Positions 7,932 to 16,886 of a DNA stretch of 38,317 nucleotides are shown here, in pieces. Position 1 is the stretch's first letter, and every line of letters begins with the position of its first letter. The notes beneath the pieces are model-generated. The model had not been told where the DNA came from and searched no databases. It saw only the letters and a program-made list of their open reading frames with translations. The DNA is from a virus, in the IMG/VR virus record IMGVR_UViG_3300037296_000057, positions 1 to 38,317 of that record; one strand, 5' to 3'. The position numbers and the translations under genes are program-made.

Positions 7932-9667
7932 ATTAAATTATCCACGTCATATCCGAAGCCCCAGTCGTGGGTGCAAACTTGGAAAGCGTTCTTTAGGTTG
8001 AACAGCGAACCGTTAGGGTCTCGCTGTACGATGAAACGGGCTTTAGCCCAACGAGCCCCCGGCGGTATCTTGGCTTGGAGGCTAATGTCATACAACCCGC
8101 CGTGGCTGGCGTCCCCCGAGTCCCCGTCATCGACGATGCTCCATTTGTACGCGGGGTTCGTGTCCGTTGCCGGTCGGTTTATGGAAAGTGTATCCGAAAA
8201 GTTCGCGAAGAAACCGAACTCGATACCGGCCACCCACGCGCCGAAGTCATTGCCATAGTAGTTTATCAGCGTGGGGGAGCCCACTACGGACTTGCCGGAA
8301 GAGCTGGCGTAAACGAAGCCGAGGCCCCGGTCTATTGCAGACATGGACAGGCCGGTCGCCGCGATGTTGATCGCCGCGTAGTATTGGTCCGCAGCGACCC
8401 ACGGGCCATTGTGCTGGGTCGCTTTCGTCGTATCGAGTACCGGTGGAGAGCAAACGGCCGCTGGCACGGTCATGTACCGAGTCGGCAACGCTTTGAACGT
8501 CAGGCTTATTTCAGCAACGGAATTGGTTTCCCAATTAACGACAAGCCGGTCTCCGACTAATCTGGACATTAGCGCAAAACATATTGTTGAATTGGCCGTA
8601 TTCTCTTCCCACTTATCCACCATGGTCAAAACCGTATTGCCGTCGGTGTCTTTATTCATCGACTCAATGCGGTTTAATTGCCAACAGCCCGAGGGGAATT
8701 GCACGGCGAGCGTATTGAAAACCTCGTCTTGGTTATAGGCCGTGTGAAAGTCATGCCCCTCAACCCGGAGTCCGGTATTGCCTGCCGTGCCGCCGCCGAC
8801 GCGAACGAGGTCGCGGGTGCGCGTGGGTGTCCAGAACGGGAGCTGCGCGCCCTTCTGCCGCATGAAGAAGCCGATCATCTCGTCCACGGCCCCGGTCGTC
8901 ATTAGGGTAAAATTCATGGTCTCCATGATGCTCGTGAAGTCCGTGTACCGCTGCACGTCGATCAAACCGACCCCGGTGTCCATGGTGTCGCGGTTGTCAT
9001 CGAACTCTACGGAAATCGCGTTCGCCCAGTTGGGCTTGGTCAGGAAGACCTCGTAGCCCTCGTGGTAGCGTTGCTCCGTCTGCAAGCCTGAATAGTCCAC
9101 GAAGCCCGGGTTCACGTCGAGCCGGAGGGTCGCCCGGCGATGCCTGCTGACCAGCGACGCGAGGTTGACCTTGGACGCATAGCGAACGTCCCGGCCGAGA
9201 CACACCTTGTCACCCACGGTGAATGGCTCCGAGGGGGGTGCGGTCAGGAATACTGTGGACACGCCGACGCTCTCGATCTCGACGACCTCTTGCAGGTCGC
9301 GCCGGTCGAGGACGAGCTTGGTCCCGGGCTTCATCCACCACGGGACCCGGCGGTCTAGGCCAAGTACCGGGGACCCCCCGGAGGTGTCTGCCACGAGCCG
9401 GGCGTACCGCCAGCTCACGGGCAGCACGTAGAGGCCATCCGTGGGCCACTCCTTCAGATCGGCCGCCACGCGCCGCGCCAGAGCGTCAGTGGAGTCGGAG
9501 GTGAACTCGAAGAAGGTGCGGGGGACCTGACGCATGGACTCCCGCTGCTCGCTGCCGTCGTGGGCCTCGTGGATGAAGGTCTGGAACTCGTACTCTTCCC
9601 GGACGACCGATGACCAGTTTGGCTCGGGGGCCACGATTGTCCCGATGCGGGTCTTGGCGGTATCCAC
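7922..9667 (-). CDS. Distal tail protein-like minor tail protein
   Basis: A 581-aa protein at the position of lambda M, between the tape measure and the hub. The first part (about 1-170) alternates short beta strands with the sequence LYVLPVSWRYARL. The central part has EMIGFFMRQKGAQLPFWTPT (about 265-285), a pattern of distal-tail proteins in which a phage-length residue block precedes an F-W-x-P-T motif. The C-terminal part is beta-rich and Ser/Asn-rich, possibly a carbohydrate-binding extension. GTG start two bases after the TAA of the tape measure gene. Assignment as Dit-like is inference from order plus the FWTPT motif. Confidence 0.7.
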   Translation of the reverse strand: MDTAKTRIGTIVAPEPNWSSVVREEYEFQTFIHEAHDGSEQRESMRQVPRTFFEFTSDSTDALARRVAADLKEWPTDGLYVLPVSWRYARLVADTSGGSPVLGLDRRVPWWMKPGTKLVLDRRDLQEVVEIESVGVSTVFLTAPPSEPFTVGDKVCLGRDVRYASKVNLASLVSRHRRATLRLDVNPGFVDYSGLQTEQRYHEGYEVFLTKPNWANAISVEFDDNRDTMDTGVGLIDVQRYTDFTSIMETMNFTLMTTGAVDEMIGFFMRQKGAQLPFWTPTRTRDLVRVGGGTAGNTGLRVEGHDFHTAYNQDEVFNTLAVQFPSGCWQLNRIESMNKDTDGNTVLTMVDKWEENTANSTICFALMSRLVGDRLVVNWETNSVAEISLTFKALPTRYMTVPAAVCSPPVLDTTKATQHNGPWVAADQYYAAINIAATGLSMSAIDRGLGFVYASSSGKSVVGSPTLINYYGNDFGAWVAGIEFGFFANFSDTLSINRPATDTNPAYKWSIVDDGDSGDASHGGLYDISLQAKIPPGARWAKARFIVQRDPNGSLFNLKNAFQVCTHDWGFGYDVDNLICP

Positions 9668-9669
9668 GG

Positions 9670-12600
9670 TTAAATCTCCAATGCTGCCCGGATCGCTTCT
9701 TTCGAGGACCGAATCTTATTGACCAAAATCTCTTCCCCAGCGCTATCACCCAAAGCCGCCTCAAGGAAGCTCGGGCCGTCGATGGCGTTGACGATACGCA
9801 TAGGCCGCTTGGACTCGCCGCCCCCGCCGCCACCCTTGGCGTTGCCGCCGTTGAGCGCGTGCCGGGGATCGTCCCGGGTCAACATCTCTTCGCCCTCTTT
9901 GGCGATGATCGGGACCTCGCCCGCACGCAGGCCGATGACGCCGCCCTCGTGGAACTTGGCAGCCCCGGTGAAGACCGAAGGGCTGACCTGACGCGTGGTG
10001 TTGCCGCTGCCCACGCGAGAGCTGCCCACCACGCCGCCAGTGTGGCCCGAAGCGAAGCCCAACAGGCCGCCGAGGGGCGTACCGGCCGTGGCCGCCTTCA
10101 GGGCGTTGAGGATTAGCTGCTGGACGATCATCTGACCGATCTTGATCAGGAAGTCCGAGGCGAACTGAAGGAAGGCCGTGCGTGCAGCTTCCCCGATGCT
10201 CGTACCCTCCGCGACCGACTTAGCGAAGTTGTCGAAGGCGCTGGTCAAGCCGCTGACCATAAGCTCCCCGACCTTCTCCCACTCGATGAAGCTCTTGGAC
10301 CCTTCTAGGCCAAACTGCGCCGCGCTCGCGCTGGCCGCGTTTAGCTTCTCGATTGCCAGATCAGACTCGGCTCCGCCAACGGTCGCCCAGAGCGCCTTGG
10401 CGTTCTCAATGGCGGCCATAAGCTCCGTGTTGATCTCGGCCATTTTGGCGCGAAGCTCTTCCTGAAGCTCGGTGTTGCCGGTCTCTTTGGCGATGTCGAA
10501 TTGCTCTTCGAGGGCCTGCCGCTGCGCCAACAGATTGTTGACGGCCTCTTCGGCTTCCTTGGCCTTGTTCGCCCCGGCAGCCGCGAGCTCTTTCGCGTTG
10601 GCCAGATCATAGGCCAGCCCGACTTGCTCCCGGATCGTGGCGAGCTCGGCCTCGGAGATGTCCGGATCGTCGGCCCGGGCAGCCCGGATCGCAGCTTCGA
10701 TGTCGGCTTCGCGTTCCTTCTCGGCGTTCTTTAGGCGCTGCTGCTCGATCTCGAACGCGCCGTCCGAAAGGCGCTGGTCCGTGGATTCCTGCGCGTCGGC
10801 TGCGGCCTTGGCTGCGTCTTCTGCGGCCTTCTTAGCTTCCTCCGCGCGCTTTTCGTCCCCGGCTTGGCCAGCGGCGATCTGGTCGTCTCCGGGGTCAGAC
10901 GCCAAGAAAATGGCGGCTTCGTTGTTCCGGCGCTCTTGGTTGATCCCGCCGTTGTCACCACCGAGCCCCCGGATCGCAGCCGCAATCTGTTCGTCAGAGC
11001 CCGTGCGCAGGGCTTCGACGATACGATCCGGGATGGAGCCGTAGTTGTACGCGATGGAGGTCAGCGCGGCTTGCTGTTGCGGATTGAAGGTGTCGAACCT
11101 TTCGGGGGTGGCTGCTTCGCGCGCGGCAGGCATAAACTCGGTCGTGATCCGGCGGCGCAGGTCACGCTCTGCGTCAGCTCGGCTTACCCGCATACCCTCC
11201 GTGATCTTTACGATACTCTCGTCTGCGAGCGTGATCGTGTCGGAGCCGTACCCGGCCCGGTAGATGTTGGGGCCAACCTGATTACCCGACGCGTCCGTGC
11301 GAGGGTCGTTGTACGCGGTTTCCCGGAAACCCTCTTTGGATCGGATTAGGCTGGACGAGGCGAGGACCCCCGTGCTGCCCTCTGCCATCCCGGCGATGTC
11401 GTTATTGTAGTTTTCCCCGAGCTCGTCCTTGGCCTCGCGCATACGCTCCAAGACCGCCAAGAACTCTTCGAGGCTGGACACGTTGTTCATGGCCTGACGG
11501 CCGATAGCGTCGATGGCGTCGGACGCCTTCATAAACTCAAGTTCGCGGTTGATGGACTCGATGCTCTCCCCGAGCTCGTCCATGGCCGCTTTGAACGCGA
11601 TAGCTTTTTCGGCGGCCACGTCGCCCATGTCCACGGCAGCCGCCTTGGCACTGTTGCCGAGCCGGTCGAAGGCAGCGGCCGCCTCTTCAGCGTCGTCCCC
11701 GGTGGCAGCTACGATGTCGCCAGCCTCTTCGGCCGCGTCCTGCGCGGCTACAAGGGCCTTGGCCGCTTTGATGACCGCTTCGCCGTAGTCGATGGACTCC
11801 TCGGAGCCGTCGGAGAACGAGACGTTGGCTTTGTCCAAAGCGTCAATGAAGGCGTCGCTCTCAAGCTCCCCGGCTTTGAACGAATCTACGATCCCGCCGA
11901 TGGCCACCTTGTAGTCATCGGCAACGCTGAAAATCTCCTGCCCGGCAGACAGGTTATAGCCAAAAAAGTTAGTGAGGAAGGAGTCGTTGCCGTTGGCCAA
12001 CTTGTCCATCGTGCCCTGTAGATCGAGCGCTGCGGCCTCGACCCGGGCGAGGTTTGCGATTGCCTCGGACGCGGTGATGTCCTTGAGGGTTTCGCCCCAC
12101 TCTTCCACCGAGCCGCCAACCGCGTCATAGGCGTCGCGAACCTTGTCCACGAGCTCTTGGTGTGCGTGCATGGCTTCGCTGGCTTCGTCAGCCTTGGCAG
12201 CCCATAGGCCGATGCCCACCGATACCGCCGTGATCAACAGGCCGATGCCCGTGGACGAGAGTAAGAGGCCCATCGCCCTTGAAAGCACGCCAACCTTTAG
12301 CGCGGCCTTGGCCGTAGCCGCAGACGCCCGATCCGCCGAGGACGAGAACTTGGACAGTCCGAGTGCGGCACCGATGGCGTTGTCCCGCGCCGAATTAAAC
12401 GCGGTGCCAATGGCGAAAATGAAGGGGATCAGCTTGATCCCGAAAAACGCCAGACCGGCAGCGATCACCAGACCGAAGTTGTCCGCCAGCACGGCGACGA
12501 CATCGACGAGCACGCCCGTAGCGGCCGAGGCCCGCGCCATGAAGGCTTCAAAGTCCGCGCTGCCCAGAACCTCCGCCAGCTTGTTCGCGAGCTCGGTGAA

Positions 12601-14781
12601 GGACTCGATGAAGCCCCCCTGACCGAAGTTCACAAGAGCTTGGAAGGCCGCGTTCTTCAGGCGACCCAGCGCAACGGCTGTGCCGTTCAAGGCGTCAGAC
12701 AGGCCGGGGCCAAAACGCTTGTCGAGCTCGTCAGCGAACGGGACCAGAGCGTCGGCCGCGACCTCGCCGTTCTCCATCATCTTGATCAGCTCGGCCGTGG
12801 TAACGCCCAGACCGTCCGCCATGATCGACAGCGCTCCCGGGAGTCTGTCCCCGAGTTGTTGACGGAGCTCTTCCATTTGGACAGCGCCCTTGGAAACGAT
12901 CTGGGTCAAGGCGGTAAAGACGCCCGCCATCTCTTCATTGGAGCTGCGGTTTACCCGTGCCGCTTCTGCGACAGACAGGAAAATCTTGCGGGTGTTTTCG
13001 CCCTCAAGATTCGTGCCCTTGGTGGCGATGGCGAACTTGGAATACTCTTGCGCCAGCACGCCGAGCTCCACGCCGAGCCGGTTGGCTGTCCGGCGCAGGA
13101 AGTCCATCTCGTCAGCTTGCGCTTGGGTGTCCCCACCGATGGCGACGCCGAGACGCGACTGCGCAGCCTCAAGCGTGGTGTACGCGGTGACGACGCCGCC
13201 GAGTAGCTGGATCACGCCGTAGAAGCCGCCGTAGGCAGCGATCAGGGACAGGACCTCGCCCCGGAGGCGCTGCGTGTAGCTCAAGGTCGTGCGCGTGTCG
13301 CCGTGCAGCTTCCGGTACGCGGCGGACAGGCGTGCGGTTTCACCGGCTGCCGTGCGCGTGGCGGAGCTGGATTTCTCGGTCGCGGCCCGATAGGCGTTGG
13401 TGCTGCCCGTAGCCGTGGCGGTCGCGCTGTGGACCGCCCGGATCGCCTGCCGCTCGCGGAAGCCGTCGTTCGCGATCTCCTTCATGGACGCGGACAGCTT
13501 CTCTTGCGCCGCGATGAAAGCTGCCTGCACGGACGTTACCGAGGACATCTCGTTTTTCATGCCGCCAAACGCACCGGTCAGCGATTGGAGGGACTCCTCC
13601 TGAAGCATGAAGGCGAAGTGCGCTTCGTTTGCACGCTGCGAGGCAAAGGCGAGCTGGCGGGCCATCTCCCGCGTAGGGACGCCGACGAGGCCGATGCGCG
13701 TGGCGAGCCGGTCCGCTTCGCCCGAGAGCTCGGCAAATTCAGCCTGCGCCTTATTGGCGGCCGCCGCTTGCTGGGCGAGCTGTTGGGACAGACCCTCTTG
13801 GGACAGGGACACGCCCTGCGCCGTGGCTGCCTTGAACTTGGACGCGGCCTCTGCCAGCTCGACGTATTTTGCTTCAGCTTGGTCCAGCTCGCCGGACTGA
13901 CGGCTCAACGCGGCCGTGGCCTTGGTCAGGCTTGCGTCAAGGCGGTCTTGCTCCCCGGCGGCTGACCGGGAGATCGTGGCCAAGCCGGACACGTTGCCGG
14001 TGATCTTGGTCAAGATTGTCTGCTGCTGGGCGAGGGTCGCGGCTGACCGTTCGCTCTGGGCGGCAAAGATCGCCACGGCGGAACCGGCCGCGTTGAGCTC
14101 GCCGGAGATCGCTTGGTACTCGGCCCGGAGCTCCGCGACTTTCGCCGCGCCGGAGGCTACCGCGCGCTCGGACGAGGCGAAGTTTTTGATCAGGGTGGCA
14201 CCGGGCTTTTCCGTACCGGCCATCTCGATTGCGAGGTCTTCATACCGGGCGGACGCCTTGGCCAGCGACGCAGACTGTTTGTCGATCAGGCCGGGGATAA
14301 GGGCCTGCCGGGCAGTCAGCTTATCGACGGCGGTCGTAGCCGATTTGAGGCTCGCCTCAAGCTGGGTGTTCTCGGCCTTGGCCTTGGTGACGGCTGCCGT
14401 CTGTTTGGCTTGCGCAGCGGTCGCCCCGGACAGCTTCGCGGCATACGCGGCGGTGATCGCCCCGGAGCGCGTTACGGCGGCCCCCAGACGGTCAACTTCG
14501 CCCTCGGTGCGGGAGATGGTGGTTTGCAGGTTCGCTACGGCACCGTCAGCCTTTGACATCTCTTTTGTCAGGCTGTTGCCGATGTCGAGACCTTTGACCG
14601 ACTTTTGCAGATCGCCAATCGCAGCGCCAAGCGAATTGAGGGAACCTTCGGTATCCCCCGACTCCGCTTGGACGCCTTTTTGTGCGTCTAAGAAACCGTT
14701 GAGGGCCTTCGTGATGGAGGTCACGACCTTCTCGGCTTCATCCTTGGCTCGGATTACTAGGTCTACGTCTTTCCGCGCCAT
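9670..14781 (-). CDS. Tail tape measure protein with internal lysozyme-like domain
   Basis: This 1703-aa protein sets tail length and is ejected into the cell on infection. Residues 1-480 form Ala/Lys/Glu-rich coiled coils. The tape-measure core lies at about 495-710 (RGEVLSLIAAYGGFYGVIQL, GDRLPGALSIMADGLGV). Two hydrophobic blocks at about 765-800 and 830-860 may cross the membrane. A GH24-like lysozyme domain lies at about 1140-1295: Glu1150 in SKEGFR, Asp nine residues later in YNDP, then YRAGYG. The usual catalytic Thr of TIGYG is replaced, so activity is uncertain. The lambda-type C-terminal domain lies at about 1490-1703. ATG start with AGGAG 7 bases upstream, 13 bases after the GT stop. 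By the family rule of roughly 0.15 nm per residue the tail could be about 200-250 nm long. Confidence 0.93.
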   Translation of the reverse strand: MARKDVDLVIRAKDEAEKVVTSITKALNGFLDAQKGVQAESGDTEGSLNSLGAAIGDLQKSVKGLDIGNSLTKEMSKADGAVANLQTTISRTEGEVDRLGAAVTRSGAITAAYAAKLSGATAAQAKQTAAVTKAKAENTQLEASLKSATTAVDKLTARQALIPGLIDKQSASLAKASARYEDLAIEMAGTEKPGATLIKNFASSERAVASGAAKVAELRAEYQAISGELNAAGSAVAIFAAQSERSAATLAQQQTILTKITGNVSGLATISRSAAGEQDRLDASLTKATAALSRQSGELDQAEAKYVELAEAASKFKAATAQGVSLSQEGLSQQLAQQAAAANKAQAEFAELSGEADRLATRIGLVGVPTREMARQLAFASQRANEAHFAFMLQEESLQSLTGAFGGMKNEMSSVTSVQAAFIAAQEKLSASMKEIANDGFRERQAIRAVHSATATATGSTNAYRAATEKSSSATRTAAGETARLSAAYRKLHGDTRTTLSYTQRLRGEVLSLIAAYGGFYGVIQLLGGVVTAYTTLEAAQSRLGVAIGGDTQAQADEMDFLRRTANRLGVELGVLAQEYSKFAIATKGTNLEGENTRKIFLSVAEAARVNRSSNEEMAGVFTALTQIVSKGAVQMEELRQQLGDRLPGALSIMADGLGVTTAELIKMMENGEVAADALVPFADELDKRFGPGLSDALNGTAVALGRLKNAAFQALVNFGQGGFIESFTELANKLAEVLGSADFEAFMARASAATGVLVDVVAVLADNFGLVIAAGLAFFGIKLIPFIFAIGTAFNSARDNAIGAALGLSKFSSSADRASAATAKAALKVGVLSRAMGLLLSSTGIGLLITAVSVGIGLWAAKADEASEAMHAHQELVDKVRDAYDAVGGSVEEWGETLKDITASEAIANLARVEAAALDLQGTMDKLANGNDSFLTNFFGYNLSAGQEIFSVADDYKVAIGGIVDSFKAGELESDAFIDALDKANVSFSDGSEESIDYGEAVIKAAKALVAAQDAAEEAGDIVAATGDDAEEAAAAFDRLGNSAKAAAVDMGDVAAEKAIAFKAAMDELGESIESINRELEFMKASDAIDAIGRQAMNNVSSLEEFLAVLERMREAKDELGENYNNDIAGMAEGSTGVLASSSLIRSKEGFRETAYNDPRTDASGNQVGPNIYRAGYGSDTITLADESIVKITEGMRVSRADAERDLRRRITTEFMPAAREAATPERFDTFNPQQQAALTSIAYNYGSIPDRIVEALRTGSDEQIAAAIRGLGGDNGGINQERRNNEAAIFLASDPGDDQIAAGQAGDEKRAEEAKKAAEDAAKAAADAQESTDQRLSDGAFEIEQQRLKNAEKEREADIEAAIRAARADDPDISEAELATIREQVGLAYDLANAKELAAAGANKAKEAEEAVNNLLAQRQALEEQFDIAKETGNTELQEELRAKMAEINTELMAAIENAKALWATVGGAESDLAIEKLNAASASAAQFGLEGSKSFIEWEKVGELMVSGLTSAFDNFAKSVAEGTSIGEAARTAFLQFASDFLIKIGQMIVQQLILNALKAATAGTPLGGLLGFASGHTGGVVGSSRVGSGNTTRQVSPSVFTGAAKFHEGGVIGLRAGEVPIIAKEGEEMLTRDDPRHALNGGNAKGGGGGGESKRPMRIVNAIDGPSFLEAALGDSAGEEILVNKIRSSKEAIRAALEI

Positions 14782-14794
14782 GGGCGGTCTCCTA

Positions 14795-15136
14795 TCATTC
14801 CGGTGAGAATAGCGCCGCTACTGGCTTCGTCTCGACGTTGAGGGCTTCGAGACGCTTTGTAAACGCTGTCCGGGACTTTGGCGACAACATACTGCCGATA
14901 GCGAGCTGAAGGAGGGACGCCTCTGACGCACGCTCCGCACTCTCACGTTCAATGATTAGGCTTGCTTCGTCTGCCACCCTGCCGAGCGTGTAATCGAACG
15001 CGACAAGGTGGTTGTGGCTCAATAGGAGGCTGACCCGTTTTCTCAGGCCCCAGTACCAGTCTGCAAACCCGGGACCACATTCGTCTTCAGGGCCCCAGAT
15101 ACCTCCCCGATCATCTTTGTCAGGGACCCCAGTAGC
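14795..15136 (-). CDS. T-frame extension of the tail assembly chaperone, reached by -1 frameshift
   Basis: This frame is open without a stop from the A AAA AAG slippery site to TGA 14795. It gives 113 residues fused to the first 126 of the G-like protein, a product of about 239 aa equivalent to lambda gpG-T. The segment contains Trp/Tyr-rich GFADWYWGLRKRVSLL, then SHNHLVAFDYTLGRVADEAS and a charged helix ending PVAALFSPE. A TTG at 15022 could in principle start a 75-aa protein. But no good ribosome site precedes it, and the coding character continues upstream of it, which favours frameshifting. In lambda the GT protein recruits the tail tube protein and the tape measure during assembly. It ends 13 bases before the tape measure gene. 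Confidence 0.85.
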   Translation of the reverse strand, partial: ATGVPDKDDRGGIWGPEDECGPGFADWYWGLRKRVSLLLSHNHLVAFDYTLGRVADEASLIIERESAERASEASLLQLAIGSMLSPKSRTAFTKRLEALNVETKPVAALFSPE

Positions 15137-15513
15137 TTTTTTACTTGAGACTCCGAGTAGAAGGTCAGGTGGAAAATGGTCTCGATGGCTTCCATCTGGG
15201 CGAGGACCGGGAGGTCGCGGGCCAGTGCCATGCCGTCTTCGTTATACTCTTCTGCGGCCAGTGCGATGACGGCGGCAGCGATGTCGGGGAACTCTTTGGC
15301 GAGCTGAAGGATGATGTCGCGAACGTCATCGGGGTTGAGGCTCCCGGCGTCCCGGCCGCTGGTCAGCTTGGCGAACATAAGGGTCAGTTGCGCGCCGTGC
15401 TCTGCGACAAGCGCCATGACATCATTGGTCGAGATGCCACGAACATCGAACGATTGCGTCTCGTCCACTTTGACAGCTTCGCGCCGTACTTTGATTGAGG
15501 ATAGTTTAGCCAC
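15043..15513 (-). CDS. Tail assembly chaperone, G-like
   Basis: A 156-aa zero-frame product corresponding to lambda gpG. Such chaperones coat the tape measure protein during tail assembly and are absent from the virion. The protein is acidic in its middle and mostly helical, with no recognised catalytic motif. GTG start with AAGGA 6 bases upstream. It is preceded by a GC-rich hairpin behind the tail tube gene. Near its end it carries the slippery heptamer at 15136-15142, so a minority of ribosomes should produce the longer GT form. Identity rests on position, size and the frameshift site. Confidence 0.85.
   Translation of the reverse strand: MAKLSSIKVRREAVKVDETQSFDVRGISTNDVMALVAEHGAQLTLMFAKLTSGRDAGSLNPDDVRDIILQLAKEFPDIAAAVIALAAEEYNEDGMALARDLPVLAQMEAIETIFHLTFYSESQVKKLLGSLTKMIGEVSGALKTNVVPGLQTGTGA
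15136..15142 (-). other. Programmed -1 ribosomal frameshift site (A AAA AAG)
   Basis: On the minus strand the zero-frame codons GTA AAA AAG contain the heptamer A_AAA_AAG in the X_XXY_YYZ register, the classical -1 slippery sequence. It lies 31 codons before the stop of the G-like frame. Slipping here joins exactly the frame that stays open to 14795. The place between the tail tube gene and the tape measure gene is the conserved place for the G/GT switch of long-tailed phages. A downstream stimulatory structure was not established. Confidence 0.88.
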
Positions 15514-15551
15514 GGGGTTTCCTTTGGTCGGTGATCAGGGGGAGAGGGGGT

Positions 15552-15577
15552 GGCCGGGGCGCGCGTGCGTCCCGGCC
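15552..15577 (-). other. GC-rich hairpin after the tail tube gene
   Basis: A perfect 7-bp stem (GGCCGGG / CCCGGCC) with a 12-base GC-rich loop follows the stop of the major tail protein. No T-run follows on the minus strand, so it is not a standard intrinsic terminator. It may protect the 3' end of an abundant transcript or tune the ratio of tube to chaperone. The role is inferred only from place. Confidence 0.45.
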
Positions 15578-15583
15578 GAGGTC

Positions 15584-16357
15584 TTACGCGTAGACCGGCT
15601 TGTTGTCGCGGTAGATGGCCTCGCCACCTTCCGGCTTCAGGATTTCCAACGAAAGCGGGATAGCCTGCCAGTCGTCGCCCTTCAGTGCGTAATCGCCTGC
15701 GGAGCTCAAACGAACCGATGGGAAGTAGAACACGCAATCGTCGCCGCGTGGGTTCTTCGTGTTGTAGAGCATCGCGCAATGCACCGGGTCCGAGCCGGAG
15801 ATGACGCGGTGGCGCGTGCTGGACTTGACCGCGAAGGTCACGTCAACGTCGGCACCTTCGATAGCGACGGTGGACGTATCCACGAAGGACACGAGGCCAG
15901 CGTCAAAATCGACGGTGTAGTCAACATTCAAGACCAGTGGCGTGACGCCCACGGCCAGCTCGAAGCCAGTCGGATCAATGCCGAAGTAGCCGACCGGGTT
16001 CGTCAGAGAGACGCCCAGCTTGTAGCTATGACCGGCCATGATGCCTTCCAGCGTTTCAGTGCTGGACGCGACGAGGGCTTGCGTGATCTTGGTGGAGTCG
16101 CCGTTGAAAAACAGCGCCATGTTTTCGGGCGAGATGTTGTCCGTGGTGAGCGAACCGGTGCGGTTCACTTCCAAGGTAACGCTGGCGTCTTTTTCGCGAA
16201 CGCCTTCGTCCGAGTTATAGTGATCGAGCGAGGTGGACTCGATGTTGAGGGACAGCTCCGGCGTGTTGCCGATGTAGCGGAAACCGCCGATTACGCCGTC
16301 CGTAATACGGGCGACGTGGACTTTGCCGCGCCCGAGGGTGTAGTTCTGTTCTGCCAT
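15584..16357 (-). CDS. Major tail tube protein
   Basis: A 257-aa protein at the position of lambda V. It is expected to stack in hexamer rings to form the tail tube. The sequence is rich in beta strands and Thr/Val, with the block YTLGRGKVHVARITDGV near the start and GGFRYIGNTPELSLNIES (about 24-41), a form common to siphovirus tube proteins. The second half (VDYTVDFDAGLVSFVDTS) has the repeated strand-turn pattern of the family. ATG start, 27 bases after the tail terminator gene. It is followed by a GC hairpin and the G/GT chaperone gene, the order expected for tube, chaperone and tape measure. Confidence 0.85.
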   Translation of the reverse strand: MAEQNYTLGRGKVHVARITDGVIGGFRYIGNTPELSLNIESTSLDHYNSDEGVREKDASVTLEVNRTGSLTTDNISPENMALFFNGDSTKITQALVASSTETLEGIMAGHSYKLGVSLTNPVGYFGIDPTGFELAVGVTPLVLNVDYTVDFDAGLVSFVDTSTVAIEGADVDVTFAVKSSTRHRVISGSDPVHCAMLYNTKNPRGDDCVFYFPSVRLSSAGDYALKGDDWQAIPLSLEILKPEGGEAIYRDNKPVYA

Positions 16358-16384
16358 ATCGTGATCTCCCGTATGGTCGTTGCG

Positions 16385-16885
16385 TTACTCTGAATAGGGG
16401 TCAGCCAAGTTCTCGCTAAACTCTAACGTAATGGTGAGCCAGAAGTAAGCCTTGGCTGAAATCTCTTCAGGAGGCCGAACGACCCCAGCCCCGATATACA
16501 TCTCCAACACGTTACGGGGAAGCCCAAATATCCCGCCTTCATCTATCTTGGCCCGCTCTTGGATCAGGCGCTTTTTCACGTCCGCCATCAGGATATGCGC
16601 GTTGTCCGTGGGGTTGTCCCGGTCATCCTTGACCCAGCCCTGCACCATAAGCTCCCATGGGCCCTTGGTGACAACCGCGCTCCGGGGGCTCGGGAGCTGG
16701 TCGATGGGGATCGGGACCTCAAGGATCGCGAGCGAGGGGATGGGCGTCTCTTCACCGAAAACGATCCGGCCCCGGAACACGTTGTCCCCGATGTCCGAGG
16801 CGTAGCCATTGGCCACGGTGATCTCTTTCAGGACCTCGGTCATGCGCTTGTGGACTTCGAGCCGGATGGGGTTTGCTAGTGCCAT
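16385..16885 (-). CDS. Tail terminator protein, U-like
   Basis: A 166-aa protein lying between the Z-like and tail tube genes, the place of lambda U, whose hexamer caps the finished tail and provides the head-binding face. Its order of N-terminal helix (EVHKRMTEVLKEITV), strands (SLAILEVPIP, ELMVQGWVKDD), a helix with MADVKKRLIQER and the final strand YFWLTITLEFSE agrees with the minor tail U fold. The start ATG lies directly after the TAG/TAA of the Z-like gene. The assignment depends on order as much as sequence. Confidence 0.75.
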   Translation of the reverse strand: MALANPIRLEVHKRMTEVLKEITVANGYASDIGDNVFRGRIVFGEETPIPSLAILEVPIPIDQLPSPRSAVVTKGPWELMVQGWVKDDRDNPTDNAHILMADVKKRLIQERAKIDEGGIFGLPRNVLEMYIGAGVVRPPEEISAKAYFWLTITLEFSENLADPYSE

Positions 16886-16886
16886 G

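Noticed and set aside
14795-15022. Independent 75-aa gene with TTG start
   Set aside because: The same frame is open to the slippery site and has coding character upstream of the TTG, so it is better explained as the frameshift extension.
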